From Thalassiosira profunda (Eukaryota > Bacillariophyta > Thalassiosirophyceae > Thalassiosirales > Thalassiosiraceae): 24,189 bases of DNA. Made by a program: the position numbers and the translations under genes. The DNA is taken from positions 1 to 24,189 of the forward strand of contig JALLAP010000341.1 in the NCBI GenBank assembly GCA_036939355.1. The letters run 5' to 3'. Shown here piece by piece: positions 1-8,543 of the stretch. Numbering within the stretch: position 1 is the first letter of the stretch; every line of letters starts with the position of its first letter. The notes beneath the pieces are model-generated. The model was not told the DNA's origin. It saw only the letters and a list, made by a program, of their open reading frames with translations, and made no database searches.

Positions 1-690
1 GAGTACGAGGCGCCGGCCAGGCGGCAACGAGATACTGCAATCTGCGACGTGGGGATCGCTGGGCAGGGGTGGGGCAATCGACGCAACAAGTCCGGACGTC
101 GAGTGTCCGGGCATTCGAGGCAAGCGTTGCGGGTCCACGAGATCCTGCGATCTGCGACGTGGGAATCGTCTCTGGGCCGGGCGTTTGACGCGAGAATCAT
201 GGGTCTGGGCGGTCGAGGCACGCTTGCGGGTCCCGGCCGGACCCTGTCTTTGGGCTGGACTCGAGGTAATCGTAGCCGGAGTGGGCGGCCGACAGATGGA
301 GCTGCTGCCTGCAGTGGCAGGCTGCGGGGCGTTTTCAAGGGCACCACCGGTCGGGCGTCAACGAGATCGTCACGGGCGGTCGTTCTCGAGGCGAGCTCGC
401 GGGACCAGGCCAGAGGCAATCGTCGCCGGCCTTGGCGTTCTACGAGAGCGTGCTGGTCCCGGTCGTGCGTCGACCGCGGTGCGTCGTCGGACTGGTGGAT
501 CCGTCGCATTCCTTGGCGTTCGACGAGCGCCGCACAAGGGTCGCGGGGGTACGTTAGTCTGGGCCGCGGGGCGTTCAGGCCGAGCGTGACGGGGCCTCGT
601 GTCATTCGAGGCGAGCGTCGGGGAGCCGTGGCTCGTCCTCGACGTGATGCGATGGGCGTCGCCATGGGCTTGCCTATTTGTTGACATTGT
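1..690. repeat. GC-rich diverged repeat block (copy A of a dispersed family)
   Basis: This stretch is very GC-rich and open in several frames on both strands, which suggests low stop-codon density rather than a gene. It contains internal near-repeats: a stretch beginning ACGAGATACTGCAATCTGCG near 27 recurs with few changes near 137, so part of it has a period of about 110 bp. Short motifs such as TCGAGGCGAGCG recur throughout. Two parts match, in opposite orientation, the block at about 7260-7620: 353-412 resembles the reverse complement of about 7270-7345, and 628-671 resembles the reverse complement of 7450-7493 with about five mismatches in 44 bases. The order of the two parts differs between blocks, which fits a family of tandem units rather than one long inverted repeat. 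The multi-frame ORFs here look like by-products of composition. The remaining 691-962 is AT-richer with nothing recognisable. Confidence 0.6.
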
Positions 691-962
691 CGTTGGGCTC
701 TACGAGGTATCCGTGGTGGCGGTGGCGTACGAGGCGATCGGGGACAACACGTCGGCAATGTCGTCGGAATCATCAAGATATAAACACCATCATTCAATAA
801 TAGTAAGGTCTAATACTTGTTTGCCGCCGCAGGTCCTATAAGTATCAATATGCATTCATTTCACACGTACAAATAAGGCACCGAAGGTGCCTGTCGACTC
901 TACACATCTCGGTGCTACGATGGCCCCAAACCCCCATGAGATGCGAGGTGAAGATCTCCCAC

Positions 963-2743
963 CTAAACACCAGAGCGACGAGGACGACGGGAGGTCTTCC
1001 TGGAAGAGATGCTGGCATTGGCCATGGTGTCGGCCAGCAAGTCGAAGTTGCTGTGCTCCCCCTTCGGGATGTTGTGGCGCTTGTCAGTGCCCACGATTGG
1101 GATCTCGAACATGGCGAAGATGGCCATCCTCTGCATGTGGGCCAGCCTGTTCAGGACGATGTCACAAATGCTTAGCTATCTCGAAGGCGTAGATGTTGGC
1201 ATTGCCAGTGTACTTGACGTCCGCTTGCTTGACGAGCTCGTAAAGGGCCTTGTCGTATTTGTCCAAGCCAGGCATCATCATCACCTCGGTATCATCATAT
1301 CTCGCAAGAAGCTGCTCGACATCGATCGCTTCGGCGTGGATGCAGGCCTTGGTCTCAAGCGCAGTCGTACTGTCCTGGGGGGTCTTGCCTACGAAGGAAA
1401 AAGATTGCCGATGTGCAGGGCGTGAGAATAAGAGTGGTCAAGAAGTGCTGGCGATGAAAGACGCACCGTTGTTGAAGGCACCGTTGTGCCCCGCAAAGCC
1501 AGGGGGGAGCAGGTAATGGGACTCGGCGATGGGGATGTCTTCCTCGTAGGTCTCAGCGTCGGAGACCTTGGTGCACTTGTCGTGGACAGTGCTGTAGAGG
1601 GTTTGCATCGCAGTGGACAGCCCATCATCGAAATCTCGCCCGTTCGCCTTTCCAATCGTAGTAGCCATTTGGGTGGAGATCTCCTCGCGAGTCTCCTGCA
1701 AGAATCTATTGTACTCCATCGCAATCAGCAAGGGAACGCGTGTGACGAGAGTCGATGGTGTAGTGTACTTACCTTTCCTTGACAGGGCGAATGACAGAGA
1801 GGATGCGGCCGCATTTGCTGATTCGTGCCTTGATGCACTTGATGGTTTCGTGGTAGAGAAGCTTCACGCAGAGAACGAACTTGTCGTGGACCAATTTACC
1901 GCCCATTTCGGGAGACCCGGAGAAGAAAGCAAGGTCTACACCATCAGGAGACAAATGGGGGCGCTCGTGGTCCAATGCATGCAGATAATTGCATGTCAGG
2001 AGGAGAGCATGGACGTCCTCGTAGGGAAGCCCGGCCTGGGTAGGATTCTCCACCGACGGAGCGCCCCAAGGAGTCACCTTCACGAGCTGCCTGACGATCG
2101 TGCACGCTCTGGTGAGGGTCTTCATCGCCTTGTTCCCGTGGTCCGCAGGGGGGGAGGCGGCGTTGGTGCTGCGCCCGTAAGACCTCTGGGGGCTCTTGGA
2201 AGAGCCGACGGGGCGGCCAAAGGACGTCGAACCGCGCGGCTTGGGACTAAGAGACTTGTAGCCCGACTTCCCCCGAGCCGAACGAGGAGACCTGCGCGTG
2301 CGGGGGTCAACGTACGTGGGGTCTTCGTCCTCTGAGTTGAGCGCGCCGCTTGGCATCCTCTGCCGCCTCTGCTGGAGGAGGATGGCTTGGTCGAGATACT
2401 GCGAGGTGATGGGGGCCTGTTCCCTGGTCACGAAGTGGCAAGACTCTCTCCCGATCTCACTGCGCCCCAAGTTGTACAGGTATTCGGAAACGCGCTTGCG
2501 TCTTGCCGAGTTCGGCTCACCCAAAAAGCCTGAATCACAGAAGTCGCTCTTCTCGATCGCGGCGAGCTGGACGCCGGGGATTTGAGGTTTGACGTGTCCG
2601 AAGAAGAACTTGAGCTCGTTGATCACCTCGGGAGGAAGTTTGACAGCCGCCGGACGGGTTTGCGTCTCTTCGTCGTCGGCCTCGGCCGTATCGAAGGTGT
2701 CTTCGCTGCCATTGTCGGAAAAGTCGTCGTCGCCGCTGCTCAT
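963..2743 (-). CDS. Unrecognised acidic-N-terminus protein, three exons, frameshift in last exon
   Basis: I do not recognise this family. Exons read on the minus strand: 2743-1773, 1705-1467 and 1388-963. Intron 1706-1772 has GTAAGT...TAG and intron 1389-1466 has GTGCGT...TAG; both keep frame (phases 2 and 1). The start at 2743 gives an acidic N-terminus (MSSGDDDFSDNGSEDTFD). A Ser/Arg/Pro-rich linker at about residues 165-225 separates two otherwise folded-looking, Leu/Cys/His-containing parts. A possible 5' UTR intron lies at about 2754-2835 (donor GTAAGT at 2835). In exon 3 the frame stops at 1162-1164 after FEIAKHL, but the frame offset by one base continues smoothly as CDIVLNRLAHMQRMAIFAMF to a TAG at 963-965. 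Both parts look coding, so an extra base (or loss of two) near 1165-1173 is likely, either a sequencing error or a recent mutation. Corrected length is about 544 residues. No membrane segment or catalytic motif is evident. Function unknown. Confidence 0.7.
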
Positions 2744-3456
2744 GTTGAGGTATCTTTGCTTGCGATAGGAAGAGCCAATGTATGAGAGATGCCGGCATCC
2801 CGCGAACACAAAGCCCACTGCACCAACGCACTTACCTTTGGGAGCCGAGAGCTTGCCAGGCGCTGGCGGAGGGTCGGCGGCCGAAACACAATCGAGGTGA
2901 ACGCTCTTCGCGCGGTCGAGTTTTGGATTTTATGGAGAGTGGTCGACGAGGAGGTTTGGTCGTCGAGGAAAAGATTGCTCTAGCTTCGACTAATAAGGTG
3001 TTGACCTTATTACGCAAACGATGTGGCGAACAAAGTGTAGTTATCAGTTATCAGGTATCCTTTTTTGGACCAGCAAAAAAGATACCTTGTCTAACAAAAT
3101 CGAGTCAATCGGCGCACTTATTTATCAGTTAATAGAAGGAATTTATTACTAGAAGCTAGAATTTTGTAATTTGTACATACAAAAAGAATATCCTAATCCC
3201 TAGTGCTCGGAGTGGCCAGGTTTGAGACGGAGTGGCCAAAGATACCTTACCTCGCTGCAACACAGTGCAATTCGTTGATACTGTGCGATGCTCCCAGCCT
3301 CATCATTCAAGTCCAATAACTATCAACTGGCCTCAATTATCGTAGTGCTTTCCCCAGATCCCAAGGCTTGAATGTTCAGTAGTACTATTGTAGAGACAAA
3401 CGAACAATAGGTAGACATCCACTGGGACAAAACTGTTCCTAGTATCCTAATCTAGA
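2744..3456. promoter_or_regulatory. 5' region of the unrecognised gene and AT-rich spacer
   Basis: The first part (2744-3000) should carry the 5' UTR and promoter of the minus-strand gene. A donor-like GTAAGT (2835 down) with an AG near 2754 or 2759 suggests an intron in the leader. Read through that splice, the frame is also open upstream, so a longer N-terminus starting near 3017 cannot be excluded. A TATA-like CATAAAAT lies near 2927-2934 on the minus strand. From 3000 to 3456 the DNA is AT-rich. It shows only small direct repeats: CGGAGTGGCCA at 3208 and 3228, and AAAGATACCTT near 3079 and 3238. I see no gene there. Confidence 0.4.
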
Positions 3457-4185
3457 ATGGTGTTGCAACAATTTGTAGCAGCTGCAGCCCAGTTTCCTGG
3501 AGCTGAAGATTCTCTGCCATCAGTGCATCGACCTGTTCCACTCGTCCCATTCATACTGCAGGTTCGTTTTGTCACGGGCGAGCTCTCTCGCACTCGACGA
3601 GCTGGTGTTCACCTCGAGGGACGAGGAGCCCTTCTGCCCTTTCTGCCCCTTCGTTTTGTCGCCGAGCTCGCCTGCACTTGCTCGGGTCGTCCAAGCGCCT
3701 GTCTCGTCTACGGAGCCCGCGATCCTCCGCGATTCCGGACCCGTTCAGACTCCAGCGTAGATGATCCCGGAGTTGGCAAGGGCAAGTCGATCCTTTTTGC
3801 GTACACTATGCTCTCCACCTACGCCACGCTCTCCTCCGCGATTCCCAGGATCTCGTCCACGTCGTGGCGGTTCCCGGCATCGGCAGCCTCCGAAGACCCC
3901 CCGGCGGCAACATGTCACGGCGAGGCCGACGGTGAGGCCGACGGCGGTGCCAACCCTAACCTTGGCCACTCCAACAAAGACCCGCACTCCAACACGTACC
4001 ATGCGCCGCCCCATACGAAGCCCAGGAGCACGTCCACGTCCATCTCCTCGTGGCGGTTCCCGGCCTCCGCAGCTCTACCGCCCCCTCCCCCGCGAATCGC
4101 GGCCGGAAACCAGTTCGCTGGTGGGCAACTTGAGCAGGAGGCGGCGGCGGAGGAAGAGGCCGAGACTGCAGGTGTTGCTGTGTAA
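3457..4185 (+). other. Low-complexity GC-rich ORF with an internal duplication, doubtful as a gene
   Basis: An ATG-started frame of 242 codons runs through this GC-rich stretch, but overlapping frames on both strands are open too. The predicted protein has no recognisable domain. Pro/Arg-rich or Ser/Ala-rich translations appear in all frames. A direct repeat is visible: the segment reading TCGTGGCGGTTCCCGGC occurs near 3861 and again near 4048, with similar flanks, giving WRFPASAA twice in the plus frame. A tail of Glu/Ala (AAAEEEAETAG) precedes the stop. It may be a degenerate repeat or a non-coding stretch. I do not assign a function. Confidence 0.2.
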
Positions 4186-4267
4186 TCGGTCCACGAATTT
4201 TTATTGTTGCATATCCGAAAATGATCTTATTGTTGCGTGCCATCCCCCCGCCCCGTCCCGCGCCCCA

Positions 4268-4828
4268 GGAAGAACCGGGAATCACGCAAATTCGTGAGTC
4301 ACGGTCAACGAACCGTGACTCACACTCGTGCCGTGACCAAACCTGGTAAAGTCGTGACTCACGGTTTTGGTCACGACGAAGAACGTGAGTACTCACGGGG
4401 CAAATTTTGCCCCTCTGCGGGGCACGGGGCAAACGGGGCAAAATTTGCCCCGTGAGTAGTCACGGTTTTTTCACGTCAACGTGATCAATCACACGTGAGT
4501 CACGATTTCCAATTTTTCAACAGTCTTGAAGAGTCACGTTAGAAATCTTGACTCACGTGTGATTGATCATGTTGTTGTGAAAAAACCGTGAGTACTCACG
4601 GGGCAAATTTTGCCCCGTCGTGGGGCACGGGGCAAATTTTGCCTCGTCGCGGGGCACGGGGCAAAATTTGCCTCGTCGCGGGGCAAAATTTGCCCGTGAG
4701 TACTCACTTTCTTTGTCGTGACCAAAACCCTGAGTCACGACTTTACCAGGTTCGGTCACGGCACACGAGTGTGAGTCACGGTTCGTTGACCGTGACTCAC
4801 GAATTTGCGTGATTCCCGCGGTTCTTCC
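4268..4828. mobile_element. 561-bp foldback (MITE-like) element with nested palindromes
   Basis: The left end begins GGAAGAACCGGGAATCACGC at 4268, and the right end, read on the other strand from 4828, begins GGAAGAACCGCGGGAATCAC. The two arms remain near-identical inwards for well over 200 bp, with small indels. They converge on a short central loop near 4510-4540 (around AATTTTTCAACAGTCTTGAA). Within the arms, GTGAGTCACG and its complement CGTGACTCAC recur many times, as do GTGAGTACTCACGGGGCAAA and the palindrome GGGGCAAATTTTGCCCC. The right arm carries more copies of the GGGGCAAATTTTGCC subunit than the left. There is no coding capacity. A clear target-site duplication is not visible: the flanks read CCCA on the left and AGTT on the right. 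Whether the neighbouring transposase ever mobilised it cannot be told from this copy. Confidence 0.85.
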
Positions 4829-5508
4829 AGTTGATTGTCACGTGTATGTCTGCCCCCATTTCCGGACGCTGCCCCGCCCGATAGCGTCATGCCCCACATT
4901 CCCTAAGATTCATTGGACGGCGCCTTCGTCCGATGGGGAATTAATTTGTAAAGGCCCAGGATTGGGCGAGTTGCAATACCCCGGACTTGAGGTTCAGTGT
5001 GTTCCCATTTGCAACGTCAAGAGGGGCCGGAGACGATACTCCAAATATTGCAATTCCGCGATGCCAACGACTGTCCCCGTTCCATAAACGCCTCGACGTG
5101 GCTCGCGCCGAGTTCCCACGCCGAGGTTGCTTTGGATCGAGGCGAATGGATCTCGGCAATCAAGCAGGTGCACTTCCTCTAACGAAGAGGGTGACGACGC
5201 TGATGGGCGAGATCGAGCTCCCAAACGGAGGCAAAACCGGCGCCCTTGCGGTAGCCCATCGACAGATAGGGCGATCGAAGACCGCGGGTGGAGTTTTGGT
5301 CCGAACGACCTCGCTGGGGCGGCGGCGTTCCTGCGGGCTCAGGAGGTTGTTCATCGTCGGCCGAGATGGAGATCTTTGGGTTTTGTTAGTGATTTTTGTT
5401 GGAGAGAAAGAGGGCCAAAGGGTCTGCGCACGTTTTAGCCCGCTCGCTCAATCTCCCGACCCCCCTCTCCTCGTTATCCTCTCGTCGACACCCGCTCGAG
5501 CTCGTACG
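4829..5508. other. Spacer between the foldback element and the transposase
   Basis: No gene is recognisable here. The transposase frame is open upstream as far as 4987, but that extension shows no conserved-looking sequence and the codon pattern is unremarkable. I therefore prefer the ATG at 5509. It may contain the promoter and 5' end of the transposon. I looked for a terminal inverted repeat shared with the 6630-6700 side and found only a weak nine-base resemblance (ATGTCTGCCC near 4845 versus ATGTCGCCC on the complement near 6645), which I do not trust. Confidence 0.35.
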
Positions 5509-6629
5509 ATGGCAACTGGAGGAAGATCTCAAGGGAGGGTTAGCGGAAGCGCTCGCGTCGGCGGAAGAGGGCACGGAGAGGACCCAATCGTCAGCGTCGG
5601 GCCGATGGCAGAGGCCACCCCAGGCGCCGCAGCCGGAGCAAGGGGCGCGCAAAGCAGCAAAAGGCCTCCAAAGGAGGCAGCTGTGGAGATGTTTGAGTTC
5701 TCTGCACAGGATCTCACAGACGAAGGTCTGTTGTGTTTTGGTCTTTGCTTGGCCGGGTTCGGGAAGTCGCGGCAAAATGTGTGCGACAGGACAAACATGG
5801 AACGATTCCGGGCCCATTATGGTGTTGGTCCGTTGGCAATCATTGCCGTGATCATTGACTTGAGGATCATGTACAAGGACGACAACTTGGAGGTGAAAAA
5901 CCTCATGATGACGCTGTGTTGGTTGAAACTGTATGAGACCGAGAACGTGATGGCCGGGCGCTGGGGAAACTGCGAACAGTTTTGTCGGGAGACCGTCAAA
6001 GAAGATACGCCGCCAAACTACAGGGGTTGAAGGGGTTGAAGATTCGGTTGGCCGGTATCCCTGACGACAGAACCTACTGGGGGTCAGTCGACTGCCTCCA
6101 TGCAATTATGAACGAGTTTAGAACGGATCCTGGCAGCAAATGGTACTCACACAAGCACAATGGCGCTGGGGTATCTTACGAGGTCGTGGTCGACATATGC
6201 GAGAGTTGGGTCTTGTGGACCGCCGGCCCCAAACCGGCGAGTACCCATGATGTCACGTTCTTCCGCGGAGGAAAAGAGGAGAGCTCAAAGAAGAAGAAGA
6301 ACGAGGCATCGTGGGACAAGAATGCTTTGTACTTTCAGATTCCCAAGGGAAAGAAATTGATTGGCGATTCAGGCTATGAAGGCGAGCCAGACAAGGTATC
6401 CACCTCCATTGCCGAGCATGATGGCGAGGTGAAGGAGTTCTTTGCCAGGGCCAAGTCCAGGCAAGAGACAGTCAACACGAGGTTGAAATTCTTCGAGGTT
6501 ATTGGGGGGCGCTTTCGGCACGGCAAGGGTGCCAAAAACAAGTTGAAGCTCCATCAGATGTGCTTTGATGCGGTGAGTGTTTTGGTGCAGTACGATATGG
6601 AGAACGGGCATCCTCTTTTCGAGATATAG
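5509..6629 (+). pseudogene. PIF/Harbinger-like DDE transposase (DDE_Tnp_4 type), frameshifted
   Basis: The enzyme would cut and rejoin transposon ends. The C-terminal half has a plausible complete DDE set: D in WGSVDCLHA, D in IGDSGYEGEP and E in RQETVNTRLKFF. It also has the motifs WYSHKHNGAGVSYE, GPKPASTHDVTFFRGG and RFRHGKGAKNKLKLH, typical of the IS5-related, PIF/Harbinger-like proteins that I associate with algal genomes. The N-terminal half (RFRAHYGVGPLA... KLYETENVMAGRWG) matches the helical region that normally precedes it. The two halves are in different frames: the upstream frame ends at a TGA at 6028-6030, and the downstream frame runs from about 6005 to the TAG at 6627-6629. One base lost (or two gained) around 6000-6006 explains this. 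Corrected length is about 373 residues from the ATG at 5509. The copy is probably dead unless the frameshift is a sequencing error. No terminal inverted repeats were identified. Confidence 0.85.
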
Positions 6630-6880
6630 AAAAACGGGCGACATCGTCTAAATAGGGGATTAAGACAGTAATGTGATGGTTCTAGTTATAAATAGATGGA
6701 GATAAGCAATTGCTTTATGTTTCTCGCACGTGTGGGCAAATGCACGGGAAGCCTTCTCGACGACGCCCGAAGTCGTCCACGCCACAGCGCACGCTCGCCC
6801 CGGCTTGGCAACTCACTCCCTCGACGACAGGCTCGCGCTCTATTTATTTGGCGGCCAGTCATCAGCCACGTTTCGGGCCG

Positions 6881-7112
6881 CCTCGCACACCAGGGCCACA
6901 ACGGATCCCTCGCCGGAGTCCAACTGCGACGACTCGTTCCGGGACGCGTTCCGGGACGCCTCGCACACCAGGGCCATCAAGGATCCCTCGCTGGAGTCCA
7001 ACTGCGACGCCACGATCCCGTTCCCGAGCGCCTCGCACACCAGGGCCACCACGGATCCCTCGCTGGAGTCCAACGGCAACGCCAACGCCTCGTTACGGGA
7101 CGCCTCGCACAC
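6881..7112. repeat. 72-bp tandem repeat, just over three units
   Basis: Units start with CCTCGCACACCAGGGCCA at 6881, 6959 and 7031, and a fourth partial one at 7103. Spacing is 78, 72 and 72 bp; the first unit is 6 bp longer through a local GACGCGTTCCGG duplication. GGATCCCTCG(C/CC)TGGAGTCCAAC is shared by each full unit. Because the period is a multiple of three, several frames stay open on both strands (for example ASHTRATTDPSLESN on the plus strand and LDSSEGSVVALVCEA on the minus strand). None has other signs of being a gene. Flanking 6630-6880 holds a TATA-like TTATAAATA near 6687 and no recognisable gene. Confidence 0.75.
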
Positions 7113-7229
7113 AAGCAGGAGGTCTGCCCCGAATCGATGAGGGCAGTGGATTCCTCATCGCTGGACCCCCGTTGGTCGCCTAGGGGTCCAAGCACGGCCG
7201 AGCAGCTCCCCCCGACGAACGCCGGGGGC

Positions 7230-7620
7230 GTCTCACCCAATGCCCAGAAAGAATCTGCGACGCTCCCTCGCAGAACGCCCAGGCCAGTCCCACGACGCTC
7301 GCCTCAGAGAACGCCCACCGGGTGAAGATCTCGTCGACGCCCCGTCGGGCCTCATGACGCTTGCCCCTGAGAAAGCCCTGCGACCCTCGCTCGCAGAACG
7401 CCGAGGCTGATGACGGTCGCCTCGTAAGACGTCGGGCGGGCGAGGCGAGAAGCCCACTGTGGCGCCCATCGCTTCACGTCGAGGACGAGCCACTCGTCGA
7501 AAGACCTGCCCTGAGACGCGCCGGGACCGCACCTCGCTTCGCAGGACGCCAAGCCCCACGAGAAAGCCGGCCCGACGACGCCCAGCTCGACGGACGCCGG
7601 ACGCTTGGCCTTGCGAGCGG
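7230..7620. repeat. GC-rich diverged repeat block (copy B, inverted relative to 1-690)
   Basis: Read on the minus strand, this stretch carries the same motifs as 1-690: GGCTCGTCCTCGACGTGAAG (complement of about 7472-7491) and GGGCGTCGACGAGATC (complement of about 7330-7346). It also repeats GGCGTTCTGCGAG at intervals of roughly 100 bp or so (seen near 7269-7281 and 7392-7404). In translation both blocks give the same phrase, WLVLDV.RWA..WA, on opposite strands. This is shared ancestry of the DNA, not evidence of a gene, since all frames are similarly open. The remaining 7621-7870 has no recognisable feature. Confidence 0.55.
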
Positions 7621-7830
7621 AATCTGTCCCCCGGGCCCGTTTTGCTTTTCGTATCAGCGGCGTCACTCAGGCAGGCATGATGTTGGCCAATTGGAGAACA
7701 CCAGCCAGTGCCGTCGCTGGCCCCGGTCTCTCAACAACAACCCCAACAATGCCCCCGCACCTCGTGCAAAAAACGAGCTTGCCCCTGACGAGGAGAGCCG
7801 CATCGAATTAACGTCAAATAACGCCACCGG

Positions 7831-8064
7831 TTAACCTGAACACGTCGAATTGCTGGAGGTTGGGGGAGGGGGCGAGTGGTGCACCTCGCGGTGCACCACA
7901 ACGAAGAGGTCGGCCAAACCGCCGTCTACAAGCCGCCCGCGAAGAGGGCGGGGGCGGACGGCGCCGCCGGAGGCCGCCGAGGAGCGCAGCACGTTGAGGA
8001 GGATGGGGCCCTGAGCCGGGCGTGCGTGGTGGAGGTTGCCCGTAGTGATGAGTTTTTTACCTAG
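7831..8064 (-). other. Possible degraded coding remnant with a perfect hairpin
   Basis: The minus strand is open across this part and reads KKLITTGNLHHARPAQGPIL... LADLFVVVHREVHH. The base pattern is less repetitive than in its neighbours. I could not assign it to any family, and the open frame upstream is satellite. A perfect inverted repeat, GTGGTGCACC-TCGC-GGTGCACCAC, lies at 7876-7899 (10-bp arms, 4-base loop). It could be a decayed gene end or chance. Confidence 0.2.
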
Positions 8065-8130
8065 AGCTAGAGACAATACGATTGTACCCACCTCGCGCCT
8101 GCATGCCAACGCCACGCTCGGCCGCACCGC

Positions 8131-8182
8131 CCGCACCGGACCGGATGGGGCCGCACCGGACCGGATGGGGCCGCACCGGACC
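8131..8182. repeat. 20-bp tandem repeat, about 2.6 copies
   Basis: The unit CCGCACCGGACCGGATGGGG occurs exactly at 8131-8150 and 8151-8170, and a third copy starts at 8171 and decays after CCGCACCGGACC. A related CCGCACCGCC precedes it at 8122. It leads directly into a CGCATCGG-rich transition and the pentamer array that follows. Confidence 0.9.
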
Positions 8183-8222
8183 GCCCCGCATCGGCCCGCA
8201 TCGCTCGCCCCGCATCGCCCCT

Positions 8223-8290
8223 CATCGCATCGCATCGCGTCGCATCGCATCGCATCGCGTCGCATCGCATCGCATCGCATCGCATCGCAT
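8223..8290. repeat. CATCG pentamer satellite
   Basis: Tandem CATCG units run from 8223 to about 8290. In the first part every fourth unit is CGTCG (at 8238 and 8258), giving a 20-bp higher-order period. The last units are uninterrupted CATCG. The array stops ten bases before the telomere-like repeat. Alternating Met-Arg-Cys-Asp translations on the minus strand are by-products of the repeat, not a gene. Confidence 0.95.
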
Positions 8291-8299
8291 TTGCGAGGG

Positions 8300-8347
8300 G
8301 GTTAGGGTTAGGGTTGGGGCTGGGGTTAGGGTTGGGGTTAGGGTTGG
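8300..8347 (+). repeat. Interstitial telomere-like repeat, eight hexamers
   Basis: Eight contiguous hexamers in the phase GGTTNG are GGTTAG, GGTTAG, GGTTGG, GGCTGG, GGTTAG, GGTTGG, GGTTAG and GGTTGG. TTAGGG and TTGGGG variants alternate. The G-rich strand is the plus strand, so an ancestral chromosome end would have pointed right, towards the gene that begins about 200 bp further on. The adjacent pentamer and 20-mer satellites are what one would expect of subtelomeric DNA. Confidence 0.9.
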
Positions 8348-8543
8348 TCGAATTTTTCCACGGTTGAACGAACGGTTCTGTCGAAAAAAATCAAGTCGTT
8401 TGTACGACGTACGAAGTAGGTAAGTTCCCTCCATCTTGTTTCTTCCTGACTTCTTCAAGATCCACGTGGAAGTCATGCTCGTCCGCCCACAGCGCCACCG
8501 CAGGCAGGCACCGCCACTTTGCAAAACGCAAGCCGAAACAACC

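Noticed and set aside
49..687. Long overlapping ORFs on both strands of the left edge
   Set aside because: The DNA is GC-rich and repetitive, many frames are open at once, and the same sequence recurs inverted at 7.3-7.6 kb. No domain or start context supports a protein.
4840..6660. Terminal inverted repeats of the transposon (ATGTCTGCCC versus ATGTCGCCC)
   Set aside because: The match is nine bases with a gap and could be chance; no target-site duplication accompanies it.
8067..8285. Open frames on both strands with repeating Met-Arg-Cys-Asp or Ser-His-Arg-Ile-Ala
   Set aside because: They are translations of the CATCG pentamer satellite. Every frame without a stop in the unit stays open, so this is not evidence of a gene.
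8436..8543. Earlier start for DOHH at 8436
   Set aside because: That codon is TTG, not ATG, and the extra residues show no conservation. A donor-like GTAAGT at 8419 suggests leader sequence here.
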